Positions 1 to 8,812 of a stretch of DNA of 46,705 bases are shown in pieces; within the stretch, counting starts at the first letter, position 1; each line of letters starts with the position of its first letter. Location: contig JACOUH010000174.1 in the NCBI GenBank assembly GCA_016177925.1, positions 1-46,705 on the forward strand, given 5' to 3'. The DNA is from Planctomycetota bacterium. Its GTDB lineage: Bacteria; Planctomycetota; Planctomycetia; Gemmatales; Gemmataceae. A program made the position numbers and the translations under genes. The notes beneath the pieces were generated by a model. The model saw only the letters and a list, made by a program, of their open reading frames with translations. It had not been told where the DNA came from and did no database searches.

Positions 1-3000
1 GACATGAAGAGGGGTTGGAGCCGCAAGGTCATGGCGGGCAAGCGCGAGGACAAGGACGCGCTGCCGATGATCTCGAACAAGGGCACCGACAACGGCTTCT
101 TCGTCCACTCGCGCAGCCTGTGGTGGCAGAACGAGCACACCTCCGGCCTGAAAGACCACGTCGACCGCCGCTCCTTCGCCGCGCTGCTGAAGGACGTCGA
201 GCCCGAGGCGAAGTCGCCGGAGGCGTCCCTGCGCTGCCTGAAGCCGCGGCCGGGCTTCGTCGCCGAGTTGGTCGCGTCAGAGCCGCTGGTGCAGGACCCG
301 ATCAGTTTCGCCTGGGGCCCCGACGGCAAGCTCTGGGTCGTCGAGATGGGCGACTATCCGCTCGGCGTCGACGGCAAGGGCAAGCCCGGTGGACGCATCA
401 AGTTCCTCGAAAGTACCAAAGGCGACGGCAAGTATGACAAGGCGACGATCTTCCTCGACAAAATCGGCTATCCGACCAGCGTCATGCCGTGGCGCAAGGG
501 CGTCATCGTGACCTGCGCCCCCGAGATCTTCTACGCCGAGGACACCGACGGCGACGGCAAGGCCGATAAGAAAGTTATCCTCTATTCCGGCTTCGTCGAA
601 GGGAATCAGCAGCACCGCGTCAACACGCTGGCATGGGGTCTCGACAACTGGCTCTACTGTGCCAACGGCGACAGCGGCGGCCGCATCAAGTCGGCGAAGA
701 CGGGCAAGAGTGTGAGCATCTCGGGCCGCGACTTGCGCATCCGGCCCGATGACGGCGATCTCGACGCCGTGACGGGACAGACGCAGTACGGCCGCAGCCG
801 CGACGACTGGGGCGACTGGTTCGGCGGCAACAACAGCAACCCGCTGTGGCACTTCGCCCTTGACGACCACTACCTGCGCCGCAACCCGTACGTTTTTCCC
901 CCGCCGGTGCGCGTGCCCGTCAGCGTCGTGCCGGGGGCAGCGCCGGTCTACCCGATCAGCCGCACTCTGCCGCGCTTCAACGACCCGCACACGGCCAACC
1001 ACTTCACCTCTGCATGCAGTCCGATCGTCTACCGCGACGATTTGTTCCATCACCCGGGGGTTGACACCCCCGGCTCGCCTGTCCACACCTTCATCAGCGA
1101 GCCGGTGCATAACCTCGTCCATCGCGAGGTGATGACGCCGAAGGGAACGACGTTCACCAGCCGGCGTGCCGCCGACGAGCAGCGCTCAGAGTTCCTGGCG
1201 TCGAGCGACAACTGGTTCCGGCCGACGATGATTGCTACGGGCCCGGACGGCGCCCTGTGGGTCGCCGACATGTACCGCGCCGTGATCGAGCATCCGCAGT
1301 GGATTCCGCCCGACTGGCAGAAGCGCCTCGACCTGCGCGCCGGCCACGACAAGGGCCGCATCTATCGCGTCTATCCCGTCGGCAAGAAGCCGCGCGCCAT
1401 TCCGCGCCTCGATAAGCTCGACATCGCAAGCCTCGTCGCCGCCCTCGACAGTCCGAGCGGCTGGCAGCGCGACCTCGCTCAGCAAATGCTGCTGTGGAAG
1501 AACGACAAGAATGCCGTGCCGCATCTGGAGAAACTGGCGTCCAAATGTCCGCGACCGCTCGCCCGGCTGCACGCCCTCTGCACGCTCGACGGCCTGAACG
1601 CCTTGAAGCCGGAGTTGCTGAAGACCGCCCTCGCTGACACCCACCCGGGAGTGCGGCGCCACGCGGTGCGACTGTGCGAGGGACGGCTGGACAAGTCGCC
1701 CGAGTTGGGTGATGAACTCGTCAAGCGAGTGAGCGATCCCGATGCCCGGGTGCGCATGCAGCTGGCGTATACCCTGGGCGAGTGGGACGATCCAAAGGCG
1801 GGACGGGCACTGGGCGAACTGGCCGTGCGCGACCAGGGCGATCCTTACCTGATCGCCGCCGTCAGCAGTTCGATCAGTAAGAAGAACCTCGATCAGGTGA
1901 TGGTCGCGGCGCTAAAGAGCGGTTCGGGAGCGCCGCCGGCGGCACTCGTCGAGCGGCTGCTGAACCTGGCGACGGCCCTCGGCCATCGCCGCGCGACCGT
2001 CACGCTGCTCGACGCCGTGGCGACGCCCGAGAAAGACGGCTACGCGGCGTGGCAATTCGGCGCCCTCGCCACCCTGCTCGACGGCCTCGACCAGCGCAAT
2101 GCGTCGCTCGCCGACGTCGCGAAACAGGGCGACGAGCAGTGGGCGGCGGTAAAGCGTCTGTCAGGATTGTTCGACGCGGCCCGGACCGCAGCAGGCGACC
2201 GCAAGGCGCCGACTCGCCTGCGGCTGCGGGCGGTCGCTCTGCTCGGCCGGGGCCTGGAGCGCCGCGACGAGGACGTCAAGCGACTGACCGGGCTACTGAC
2301 GCCGCAGACAGCCGAGGAACTGCGGGTCGCTGCGGTCACGTCGCTGGGCCGGCTGCGCGAGGTGGACGTGCCGGAGCTGCTGCTGCGCGGCTGGGGTGGT
2401 TACGGCCCGGGGCTGCGGTCGCAGGTGCTCGACGTTCTCTTCCGCCGCGACGACTGGCAGAAGGAACTCCTCGCCGCGGTGGAGAAGAAGCGGGTACAGC
2501 CCTTCGAGGTCGACACCGCCCGCCGGCAGCGGCTGCTCCAGCATCGTGACAAGTCGGTCCGCCAGCGGGCGGCGAAGGCGTTCGCCGGGGCCGTCGACGC
2601 GGACCGCCAGAATGTCGTCGACCGTTATCGCTCGGTGCGGTCGCTGAAGGGTGACGCGGTGCGTGGGGCAGCCCTGTTCACGAAGCACTGCGCCGCCTGC
2701 CACAAGCTTGGCGACCTCGGCAAGGACGTCGGTCCGGACCTTGCCTCGCTGGCAGACAAGTCGACCGACGCTCTGCTGATCGCCATTCTCGATCCGAACC
2801 GGGCGGTGGAGGCGCGTTACGTCAACTATGTCGCCGAGACGAAGAATGGGCAGACGTTCAACGGCGTGCTGACAAGCGAGACGGGCAACAGCATCACACT
2901 GGTCGGCGTCGATGGCAAGGAGCAGATGATCCTGCGCACCAACCTCGAATCGCTGAGCAGCACCGGCAAGTCGACCATGCCGGACGGCTTCGAGAAGGAG

Positions 3001-3213
3001 TTGAAGGCCCAGGACATGGCCGACCTTTTCGTCTATTTGCGATCGGTTCGCTCGGGTCCTCGCGCCGCAGGCCACCGGGCCGGTGCGCCGGGTCCCAGCC
3101 GTCGCACGCGTAGCCTTCGGCGGTCAGCAGTTCGATGTCCTCGCCGCGGCCACAGCCCTAATCGAACAGCGTCAGGGAGCGGTCGAGCAGACCGTCGCGC
3201 AGCAGGCACTTGA
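1..3213 (+). CDS. PVC-type membrane-bound dehydrogenase with HEAT repeats and heme-binding C-terminus (5' partial)
   Basis: The reading frame is open to the left window edge, so the N-terminus is missing. Seen in order: a beta-propeller-like dehydrogenase region at about residues 80-440 ('FAWGPDGKLWVVEMGDYP', then 'MIATGPDGALWVADMYR'), alpha-helical HEAT-like repeats at about 470-860, and a cytochrome-c-like domain with CAACH at about residues 896-900. This order matches the planctomycete families annotated as PVC-type membrane-bound dehydrogenase N-terminal domain plus putative heme-binding domain. They are exported and thought to act in periplasmic oxidation of sugars or related substrates; the substrate is unknown. 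The natural end is expected near 'DLFVYLRS' at about nt 3045. The last 50 or so residues are Arg/Ala/Gly-rich and read antisense through a methyltransferase fragment, so the original stop codon appears to have been lost at a rearrangement junction. Confidence 0.85.
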   Translation, partial: DMKRGWSRKVMAGKREDKDALPMISNKGTDNGFFVHSRSLWWQNEHTSGLKDHVDRRSFAALLKDVEPEAKSPEASLRCLKPRPGFVAELVASEPLVQDPISFAWGPDGKLWVVEMGDYPLGVDGKGKPGGRIKFLESTKGDGKYDKATIFLDKIGYPTSVMPWRKGVIVTCAPEIFYAEDTDGDGKADKKVILYSGFVEGNQQHRVNTLAWGLDNWLYCANGDSGGRIKSAKTGKSVSISGRDLRIRPDDGDLDAVTGQTQYGRSRDDWGDWFGGNNSNPLWHFALDDHYLRRNPYVFPPPVRVPVSVVPGAAPVYPISRTLPRFNDPHTANHFTSACSPIVYRDDLFHHPGVDTPGSPVHTFISEPVHNLVHREVMTPKGTTFTSRRAADEQRSEFLASSDNWFRPTMIATGPDGALWVADMYRAVIEHPQWIPPDWQKRLDLRAGHDKGRIYRVYPVGKKPRAIPRLDKLDIASLVAALDSPSGWQRDLAQQMLLWKNDKNAVPHLEKLASKCPRPLARLHALCTLDGLNALKPELLKTALADTHPGVRRHAVRLCEGRLDKSPELGDELVKRVSDPDARVRMQLAYTLGEWDDPKAGRALGELAVRDQGDPYLIAAVSSSISKKNLDQVMVAALKSGSGAPPAALVERLLNLATALGHRRATVTLLDAVATPEKDGYAAWQFGALATLLDGLDQRNASLADVAKQGDEQWAAVKRLSGLFDAARTAAGDRKAPTRLRLRAVALLGRGLERRDEDVKRLTGLLTPQTAEELRVAAVTSLGRLREVDVPELLLRGWGGYGPGLRSQVLDVLFRRDDWQKELLAAVEKKRVQPFEVDTARRQRLLQHRDKSVRQRAAKAFAGAVDADRQNVVDRYRSVRSLKGDAVRGAALFTKHCAACHKLGDLGKDVGPDLASLADKSTDALLIAILDPNRAVEARYVNYVAETKNGQTFNGVLTSETGNSITLVGVDGKEQMILRTNLESLSSTGKSTMPDGFEKELKAQDMADLFVYLRSVRSGPRAAGHRAGAPGPSRRTRSLRRSAVRCPRRGHSPNRTASGSGRADRRAAGT

Positions 3214-3277
3214 CCGGCCGGGAGAAGTCGCCGCGCCGGATGGCCGTTTTGTGGCGGGGGATCGTGGTGGGTTGCAT
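3050..3277 (-). pseudogene. N-terminal fragment of DNA phosphorothioation-associated methyltransferase
   Basis: Starting at the ATG ending at 3277, the minus strand encodes 'RHKTAIRRGDFSRPVK', 'LLDRSLTLFD', a TAG stop, then 'GCGRGEDIELL' and 'CDGWDPAHRP'. The family's conserved stretch is HKTAI..R..LSRPV...FDYGCGRG.D...GWDP, the N-terminus of the methyltransferase found beside dnd sulfur-modification genes. Here the expected Tyr of FDYGCG is an amber codon, which is a one-base change. The fragment stops after about 75 codons at the junction with the upstream dehydrogenase gene, so the catalytic body is absent. It is divergent from the HIT and DndB-like genes, fitting an old dnd-type locus. 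The match is by motif memory, but the block is long and ordered, so I am fairly confident. Confidence 0.7.
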
Positions 3278-3347
3278 CTTTCGTGTTGCGATGCTGGTAT
3301 GGGAGCATTGGGTCGGGTATGCTGCCGGAGATGATTGATCTCCGAGG

Positions 3348-3740
3348 TTGTCAACATGCCACAAGCCCCGAACGAACGCCAGGCGACGAGTTCCGCAGCG
3401 GGTCAGCGAGGGCAACGAACTGGCGTTCATCGTTGCCGACGCTTTCCCGGTCTCTCCCGGGCACACGCTCATCATCTCACGCCGGCACGTCGCGGACTTC
3501 TTCGCGCTGACGGACGCTGAGTTGATGGCGTTGAACGAACTCCTCCGTTCGGCGCGGAATCGCCTTCTGGAGCGACTCCGCCCAGACGGGTTCAACGTGG
3601 GAGTAAATGTCGGGGTAGCGTCAGGGCAGACGGTTGACCATGTCCATGTCCACTTGATTCCGCGATTTGTCGGGGATATGGAAGCGCCCGAGGGGGGAAT
3701 CAGGAACGTGATTCCGCGAAAACGACCGTACCGAACTTGA
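3348..3740 (+). CDS. HIT-family hydrolase (possible N-terminal lesion)
   Basis: The core reads 'ELAFIVADAFPVSPGHTLII', 'RRHVADFF', 'RPDGFNVGVNVG', 'AGQTVDHVHVHLIPR' and ends 'GGIRNVIPRKRPY'. HVHVH at residues 98-102 is the histidine triad, which binds the alpha-phosphate of nucleotides in HIT hydrolases. The usual family start, a Cys-containing strand just before '..NELAF', is not visible. The first 20 residues are Arg-rich and begin at a TTG. An ATG at 3355 in another frame opens 'MPQAPNERQ', so a small frameshift may have broken the N-terminus. The gene lies between the methyltransferase remnant and the DndB-like gene; HIT proteins are common in defence islands. The domain assignment is firm and the start is not. 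Confidence 0.75.
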   Translation: MSTCHKPRTNARRRVPQRVSEGNELAFIVADAFPVSPGHTLIISRRHVADFFALTDAELMALNELLRSARNRLLERLRPDGFNVGVNVGVASGQTVDHVHVHLIPRFVGDMEAPEGGIRNVIPRKRPYRT

Positions 3741-3808
3741 AGAGTCGCTGAGGCTACCCAGACGGGCTCCGAGGCTTGGTGAACACCGAATACGCAGAGG
3801 CGGCACAG

Positions 3809-5274
3809 ATGGGGAATAGAACACTCATTCCGGCGTTCCGCTGTTCTGTCGGCGAGTGGCGTTACTACACCTGCAAGATGAAGTATGCCGAAGTCGCCCA
3901 TCAGGTCGGCTTCGCCTCCGAACTCGGCAGTAACCCGGAGTTGGAAACGTTGATGCAGGACCGGATCTCTCGCCGAGCGCTGCCAATCACCGACTATCTG
4001 CTCAGATCATCGCACCGCTTCCTCGGCGGCCTGGTTGTCGCTGTCTGGGGCGGCGAGCCGAAGTACACGCCGCTGTCGATGGACGACCCCGAGGGCATGC
4101 TCAAGGGGCTCGACCGCGAGTTCGGGGTGCTAACCTTCGATGGCACGCAGCGATACTTCGTCCTCGACGGGCAGCACCGCCTGCGTGCCATCAAGGACGC
4201 GCTGAAGCAGAACCTCGACCTCCTCAAGGAAGACATCTGCGTGCTGATCGTCACCCACTACGACACTCCCGACGGCCGCATGCGGACCCGGCGGCTGTTC
4301 ACCAACATCAACAAGAACGCCAAGCAGACCGCCCCGGCCGAGAACATCGCCCCCTCGACGAGGACAACGCCTTCGCCATCCTCACCCGGCGGATGCTGGA
4401 CGATCACGAGTTCCTGAAGCAGGACGGCCGGGTCAAGGTTATCACCCACGTCAGGGAGGAAGGGGAACTGAAACTGGCCAAGGGCAACGTGTCGAAGACG
4501 GAGGCCAAGGCGCTGACGACGCTCACCGTGCTCTGCGACATGCTCCAGTTTCTTGGGGCTGATCTGCCCGGCGCGATGCGAGTGCCCAGCTTGCGGCCGT
4601 CCGACGAGATACTCGACGAGTCTTACAAGACCCTCGTCACCCGGTTCGACGACCTGCTGAAGCACTGCGGCGACATTCGCACGCGGCTTGAGGGGGCCGC
4701 CTCCGCACGCGAAGTGCGCGCCCCCAAGCAGGCCGAGGGCGACGGCCATCCGTTCATGCGCCCCGTCGTTCAGAAGGCCGTGGCCAAGGTCGCCTCCGAG
4801 ATCATGCTCCAGGGAGTAGTGAAGTGGCCGGAAATCATGGAGCGGCTTTCCCAGCTCGACTGGAGGTTGTCAAGCCCGCCGTGGGAGGCGGTCTACAACG
4901 TCGAAGCCGGGAAGATGGTGGGTGCGAAGGAGAACAACCAGCTTCTCGCCGAACTACTACACGTCCACCTGGCCCCGGCCAGCAAGCAGGCCATCGCCCG
5001 CGCCTGCAAGAACTTCAAGGCGCTGAAGGGCAAGAAATACCCGATCACGGAAGAAGAGTTGGCAAAGCGGCTGCCGGCTGCCGAAGTCCCGCCCCCGCCC
5101 TCCATCGTCGTTCCCGAGGCTGCGGACGATGCGGAATCGTCCTTTTCGACCGACGAAGGCGCGACGCCTGCCCAAACCGCAGTTCCTGCCGCTGAGGAGG
5201 GCACGCGGGTCGACGTGCTGGAGGCGAAAATCCAGGGCGGCACGGAAACGGACGAGACGGGACAGGCGGAATGA
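3809..5274 (+). pseudogene. dndB: DndB-like DGQHR-domain protein, frameshifted
   Basis: DndB belongs to the DGQHR-domain family and is a regulator associated with DNA phosphorothioation (dnd) operons. From the ATG at 3809 the frame reads 'MGNRTLIPAFRCSVGEWRYY', 'ISRRALPITDYLL', 'VLDGQHRLRAIKDAL' (DGQHR at residues 120-124) and 'LFTNINKNAKQTAPAENIA'. At a run of five C at 4350-4354 the frame breaks. The expected continuation 'LDEDNAFAILTRRMLDDHEF' lies in another frame and stays open to 5274. Two extra C (or one missing) would explain it. Joined, the product is about 487 residues, longer than a typical DndB (about 350-380) because of an acidic, low-complexity tail after about residue 425. No dndC, dndD or dndE follows. 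It could be a sequencing error, but neighbouring genes are damaged too. Confidence 0.72.
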
Positions 5275-5399
5275 AGTAGCTTCAAGGGCGGCCGCCCCGG
5301 AGCGGGACGGGTAACTCGGATGGCTTGCCTGTTGTAAGCAAAAGTGCTAGCATTGTCGTTGTCGCGCAAGGCCCTTTTCCGGTGAGGAAACACAGGGAA

Positions 5400-5717
5400 G
5401 TGAAGTTCACGACACTCATCCCCACGACGCGGAACGACGGCCGCGCGGTTCAGCCGTCCGTGCTGACTCGCCTCATCAATTCGCTGTGGCGTCCGTTCGG
5501 CGGGATGACCAACGAGGGAGCGGTGACCGGGTACTGGATCGATGATGACGGCACCGAGTTCCAGGACGTCTGCGTGAAGGTGTCGATCGAGTGCGACCGC
5601 AGCCGGCTGCAAGAAGCGATCAAGGCCGTTCGGCAGGTCGGCCGCAAACCGGGCCAGCGGGCGATGTATGTCGAGGTTTCCGGCTACGACGGGGTACAGA
5701 TCCTGTGGGTGCAGTGA
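5400..5717 (+). CDS. Small conserved hypothetical protein
   Basis: I chose the GTG at 5400 because AGGAAACACAGG sits just upstream and the product then begins 'MKFTTLIPTTRNDG'. An upstream in-frame TTG at 5325 would add 25 residues without an obvious ribosome site. The 105-residue product is soluble, with 'RPFGGMTNEGAVTGYW' and a C-terminus 'QRAMYVEVSGYDGVQILWV' that looks like a small alpha/beta fold. I do not recognise a named family. It follows the DndB-like gene by 125 bp and precedes a ribbon-helix-helix gene by 46 bp, so it is probably part of the same island. Confidence 0.7.
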   Translation: MKFTTLIPTTRNDGRAVQPSVLTRLINSLWRPFGGMTNEGAVTGYWIDDDGTEFQDVCVKVSIECDRSRLQEAIKAVRQVGRKPGQRAMYVEVSGYDGVQILWVQ

Positions 5718-5763
5718 GACGCACCTCGCGAGGCGTGGGCCGATGCCGGCCCGGGGAGGCGTG

Positions 5764-6171
5764 ATGGCTGCCAGGAAGAAGACCACGGTGAGCCGCGGTG
5801 TGCAGGCCAAGGCACGGCAACTGCTCGCCTTCGCCGAGGAGCGGGCCGCCCAGGCCGCCGACTGGGTGGAGTTGCACAACGCCCTCTTCGGCCTCGGCGG
5901 CAAGGCGACCGCGCTGTTGCCAACCGAGTCGGAGCGGACCGCCTTCGCCAAGACCGCCGAGTGCAAGCGCCTCTTCACCCTGTTCGATCGCCTCCCGTCG
6001 CCAGCGGTCAAGGACTTCGGCGAGCTGCTGGCCACGGCCAACGGCGCCATCAGTGTGCGCCTCCCCCGCTCGGTGCATGCCGCCTTGCTGGCGGAAGCGA
6101 AGGCGGAAGGCGTCAGTTTGAACCAGCTCTGCCTGTCCAAGCTCGTCGCTCAGCTCCGCGCGGTGATTTAG
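5764..6171 (+). CDS. Ribbon-helix-helix protein, HicB-antitoxin-like C-terminus
   Basis: ATG 5764 has GGGGAGG upstream. The 135-residue protein has an Ala-rich helical N-terminal two-thirds ('SRGVQAKARQLLAFAEERAA') and ends 'ISVRLPRSVHAALLAEAKAE' followed by 'GVSLNQLCLSKLVAQL'. That tail is the classic ribbon-helix-helix DNA-binding motif seen at the C-terminus of HicB-type antitoxins. The N-terminal HicB partial-RNase-H domain is not evident and no HicA-like toxin is adjacent, so it may be a stand-alone regulator of the island. The motif is clear; partner and target are unknown. Confidence 0.72.
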   Translation: MAARKKTTVSRGVQAKARQLLAFAEERAAQAADWVELHNALFGLGGKATALLPTESERTAFAKTAECKRLFTLFDRLPSPAVKDFGELLATANGAISVRLPRSVHAALLAEAKAEGVSLNQLCLSKLVAQLRAVI

Positions 6172-6258
6172 CGGGGCCCTCTGCGCAGGTGGGACTCGAG
6201 CAACGGCTCCCTCGCCTGGAGGAAATCAGCAAGCTTCAACAAGGGGAGGGCCTTCCCC

Positions 6259-6854
6259 ATGACGTCCAGGGCGGCCATCTCTTCTAGCTACGCGATTTTT
6301 CGTTCGTCCTTGATCCGGCTCGCGGGACCACGATTCCGATCGGAGTCGCCCTGTGGTCCCATGAGCGGCGCTGGGTAAAAGTCCGGCTGCTGGAGGAGGG
6401 AGAGCAGTTGACCGGCTTCAACAGCGCCGACCATTATCCCTTCGTGCGGCTCGTCCGCGAAAAGATGGAGAGCTGGGTTGCAAACGGCGTCCTGCCGTAT
6501 GCGGAAGGACCGATCGCTCCGTTCGAGGACTGCTGGTGGCGGCACGTGAAAGAACTGCTCATCTATCGGGTCCGACTTTCCGAACCGCGGCCCATCGACT
6601 GCCGCGACCCGCAGCAAGAACTGGAACCGCTGTACGAAGCGGTCGTTGCCCCCAATCGCCCGGCGAAGCAGCGGCGGACGCGGATCGATGGCGAGATTAC
6701 GAAGTGGCTGAAGCACCTCGCCGACCGCTTCAAGACGCGCCAACGGATTCCTGGCTTCAAGGGCCGCGACGTGCCCGTCCTGGTTGACAAGTCGGGACGG
6801 GAGGGTGACCCCGGAAGGAAGCTGTGTGTGTGCGCGCGCAATGCAATCCATTAA
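6259..6854 (+). pseudogene. DUF3037-like protein, frameshifted near its start
   Basis: ATG 6259 has AGGGGAGGG just upstream and opens 'MTSRAAISSSYAIFR'. The next conserved stretch, 'FVLDPARGTTIPIGVALWS', lies in another frame starting at 6303, so one base appears to be missing at about 6302-6303. The second frame then runs to 6854 ('CWWRHVKELLIYRVRLSEPR', 'KWLKHLADRFKTRQR'). An N-terminus of the form YAI.R...DP.RG...P.GV.LW resembles DUF3037 proteins, which often sit in defence or toxin-type neighbourhoods. No start codon with a ribosome site is present in the second frame alone. Family assignment is tentative; the frameshift is well supported by the joined reading. Confidence 0.5.
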
Positions 6855-6896
6855 GCCGTTGAGCCAACGCGACTTACGACCGGGATTCGTTGCAGA

Positions 6897-6918
6897 GGGA
6901 ACCGCCGCGGCGGTTCCC
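6897..6918. repeat. Perfect 22-nt palindrome in the intergenic region
   Basis: The sequence GGGAACCGCCG followed directly by its reverse complement forms a perfect dyad with no loop. It lies 43 bp after the DUF3037-like gene and 150 bp before the DUF1501 start. There is no following T-run, so a simple terminator role is weakly supported; a protein-binding site is equally possible. Confidence 0.5.
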
Positions 6919-7006
6919 CGCGTTGGAACATCCCTCACCAGCGCCCAGGATCGGTGCCGTAAGTGCTGGCGATATCTGCCTTTCCCGGATGCTCGGGTCA
7001 TCCACT

Positions 7007-7036
7007 TTGCGGTCGAACGTGTCCGCGCTGTATACT
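7007..7036 (+). promoter_or_regulatory. Candidate sigma70-type promoter for the DUF1501 gene
   Basis: TTGCGG at 7007-7012 and TATACT at 7031-7036 are separated by 18 bp and lie 33 bp upstream of the DUF1501 start codon. This is the best -35/-10 pair seen in that gap. Planctomycete promoter rules are not well defined, so confidence is low. Confidence 0.35.
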
Positions 7037-7068
7037 ATGCCCTGGTCCGCCCGTGAGAAAGTCCCTGT

Positions 7069-8493
7069 ATGTTGACCATCCTTGGCCATGGAACACGAGC
7101 ATGCGACGGCATGACCCGCCGCGAGCTGATGCGGGTCGCCGCGCTGTCCTTTGCCGGCGGATGGGCCCTGCCTCGTCTCAGCTCCGCCGGCCCGCAGCAA
7201 CCAGCGCGGCGGCCCGGCACCGCTCGCTCGGTGATCCTCCTGAATCTCTTTGGCGGGCCGAGCCACCTCGACATGTTCGACCTGAAGCCGGCCGCGCCCG
7301 TCGAAGTCCGGGGCGAGTTCAAGCCCATCGCGACCTCGCTCCCCGGCCTGCATATCTGCGAGCACCTGCCCCGGACCGCCCGCCTCATGCACCGGGTCAC
7401 GCTGATCCGCACCCTGTCGCACGGCTACAACAGCCACAACCCCTACGCGGTGCTCACCGGGTTTACCGGCGGCGAGGACCGGGAGAACTACTTCGCCAAG
7501 CCCTCGGATCACCCGGGCATGGGGGCGGTCTGCCAGTATCTCGGGCTGGGCCGGCGGGACGTGCCTGCCTACGTGATCATGCCGGCCTCCCCGGGCTACA
7601 GCCAGGGCCTGCGCCGGGCCGGGCCGTACGGCGGCTACCTGGGCAGTCAGTGGGACCCCCTCTTCAGCACCTGCCAGCCGACCTTCGACCGCCCGGCCGA
7701 CCCGGACAAGACTGCCTACGACCCGATCACCCCGTGGGGCGTGCCGCTGTTCCCCTCGCTGGGGACGGGCCCTGACCTCACCGTGGACCGGCTGGACCGG
7801 CGGCGCTCTCTGCTGGGACAGGTGGACGCCCGGCTGGCCAGGCTGGAAAGCAGCCGGGCCATCGACCACCTGAGCCACTGCCAGCGACAGGCCCTGGACC
7901 TGCTGACCTCAAGCCGGACGCGGCAAGCCTTCGACCTGTCCCGGGAACCGCTGGCGCTGCGCGAGCGCTACGGTCGGGACCTGTACGGTTCGAGCGTGCT
8001 GATGGCCCGCCGGCTGGTGGAGGCCGGGTCCACGTTCGTCACCGTCAACACCGAGTCCCGGGGCGGTGGCCACTGGGACACGCACGAGCAGAACTTCCGC
8101 ATGCTCAGGGATTACCTGTTACCGCTGCTGGACCGGGTGTTGCCGGCTCTGATCGAGGACCTTGCGGTCCGCGGCCTGCTCGACACGACGCTGGTGGCGG
8201 TGATGGGCGACATGGGCCGGACGCCGAAGGTCAACGCCAAGGCGGGGCGGGACCACTGGCCGCAGTGTGGCTTCTGCCTACTGGCCGGCGGCGGCGTCCG
8301 GGCGGGCCTGGTCTTCGGCGAGACCGACAAGCAGGGAGCCTACCCGACAACCAATCCGGTTTCCCCCGGCGACATCTGCGCCACCATCTACGAGGTGCTG
8401 GGGATAGACCCGGCCGCCACGGTCCCCGACCAGCTGGGGAGGCCGATTCACATCTCCCACGGCGGAGAGCCGATCCGGGGAGTAATCGCCTGA
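7069..8493 (+). CDS. DUF1501 family exported protein (Tat-like leader)
   Basis: The 474-residue product begins 'MLTILGHGTRACDG', as DUF1501 proteins of Gemmata relatives usually do, then 'MTRRELMRVAALSFAGGWAL', a twin-arginine-like leader. The body shows the family's landmarks: 'VILLNLFGGPSHLDMFDLKP', 'HICEHLPRTARLMHRVTLIR', 'SPGYSQGLRRAGPYGG', 'GGHWDTHEQNF', 'TLVAVMGDMGRTPKVNAKAG' with 'GRDHWP', and 'ICATIYEVLGIDP'. DUF1501 proteins resemble the alkaline phosphatase/sulfatase fold and in planctomycetes are often encoded beside PVC cytochrome-type proteins. The substrate is unknown. The gene seems monocistronic. Confidence 0.9.
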   Translation: MLTILGHGTRACDGMTRRELMRVAALSFAGGWALPRLSSAGPQQPARRPGTARSVILLNLFGGPSHLDMFDLKPAAPVEVRGEFKPIATSLPGLHICEHLPRTARLMHRVTLIRTLSHGYNSHNPYAVLTGFTGGEDRENYFAKPSDHPGMGAVCQYLGLGRRDVPAYVIMPASPGYSQGLRRAGPYGGYLGSQWDPLFSTCQPTFDRPADPDKTAYDPITPWGVPLFPSLGTGPDLTVDRLDRRRSLLGQVDARLARLESSRAIDHLSHCQRQALDLLTSSRTRQAFDLSREPLALRERYGRDLYGSSVLMARRLVEAGSTFVTVNTESRGGGHWDTHEQNFRMLRDYLLPLLDRVLPALIEDLAVRGLLDTTLVAVMGDMGRTPKVNAKAGRDHWPQCGFCLLAGGGVRAGLVFGETDKQGAYPTTNPVSPGDICATIYEVLGIDPAATVPDQLGRPIHISHGGEPIRGVIA

Positions 8494-8513
8494 AAGCACG
8501 GAGAACCCCGCAA

Positions 8514-8580
8514 ACGATGAACGATGAACGATGAACGATGAACGAAAGAAAGTCCTTCGTTCATCGTTCATCGTTCATCG
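8514..8580. repeat. Heptanucleotide (ATGAACG) tandem array forming a 25-bp perfect hairpin
   Basis: Left arm 8522-8546 and right arm 8556-8580 are perfect reverse complements with a 9-nt loop (AGAAAGTCC). Each arm is a tandem array of the 7-mer ATGAACG (about four copies on the left, three on the right). The array begins 20 bp after the DUF1501 stop codon. Its position suits an RNA hairpin or terminator, but its tandem structure suggests a dispersed repeat family. Confidence 0.85.
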
Positions 8581-8812
8581 AAGTCGGGCATCACTTCAGG
8601 GTAGCAAGCCATCGTGAGGGCGTTCCTTTTCCTACCGGTACACTCCGCCAAAAAGTGCGAAACGGGAACGAAGCCGCAAGCGGCAAACCGGGACGTTGGT
8701 TCCCCCCCGATCCTGATCCCGCGGCGCAAGTTCAGGAGGAGGGGACGTTTCTTCTGAGAGAACAGACTCGTCAGTGCGGGTTCACCGCACCGCCGTTCGA
8801 GGATACGTCCCG

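Noticed and set aside
4340-4360. Programmed frameshifting in the DndB-like gene
   Set aside because: The C5 run is not a known slippery signal, no stimulatory structure is apparent, and neighbouring genes carry other lesions, so decay or sequence error is more likely.
6408-6854. An intact small gene starting at the TTG at 6408
   Set aside because: Conserved sequence continues upstream of that TTG in the same frame and then in a second frame with a proper ribosome site, so 6408 is not the true start.
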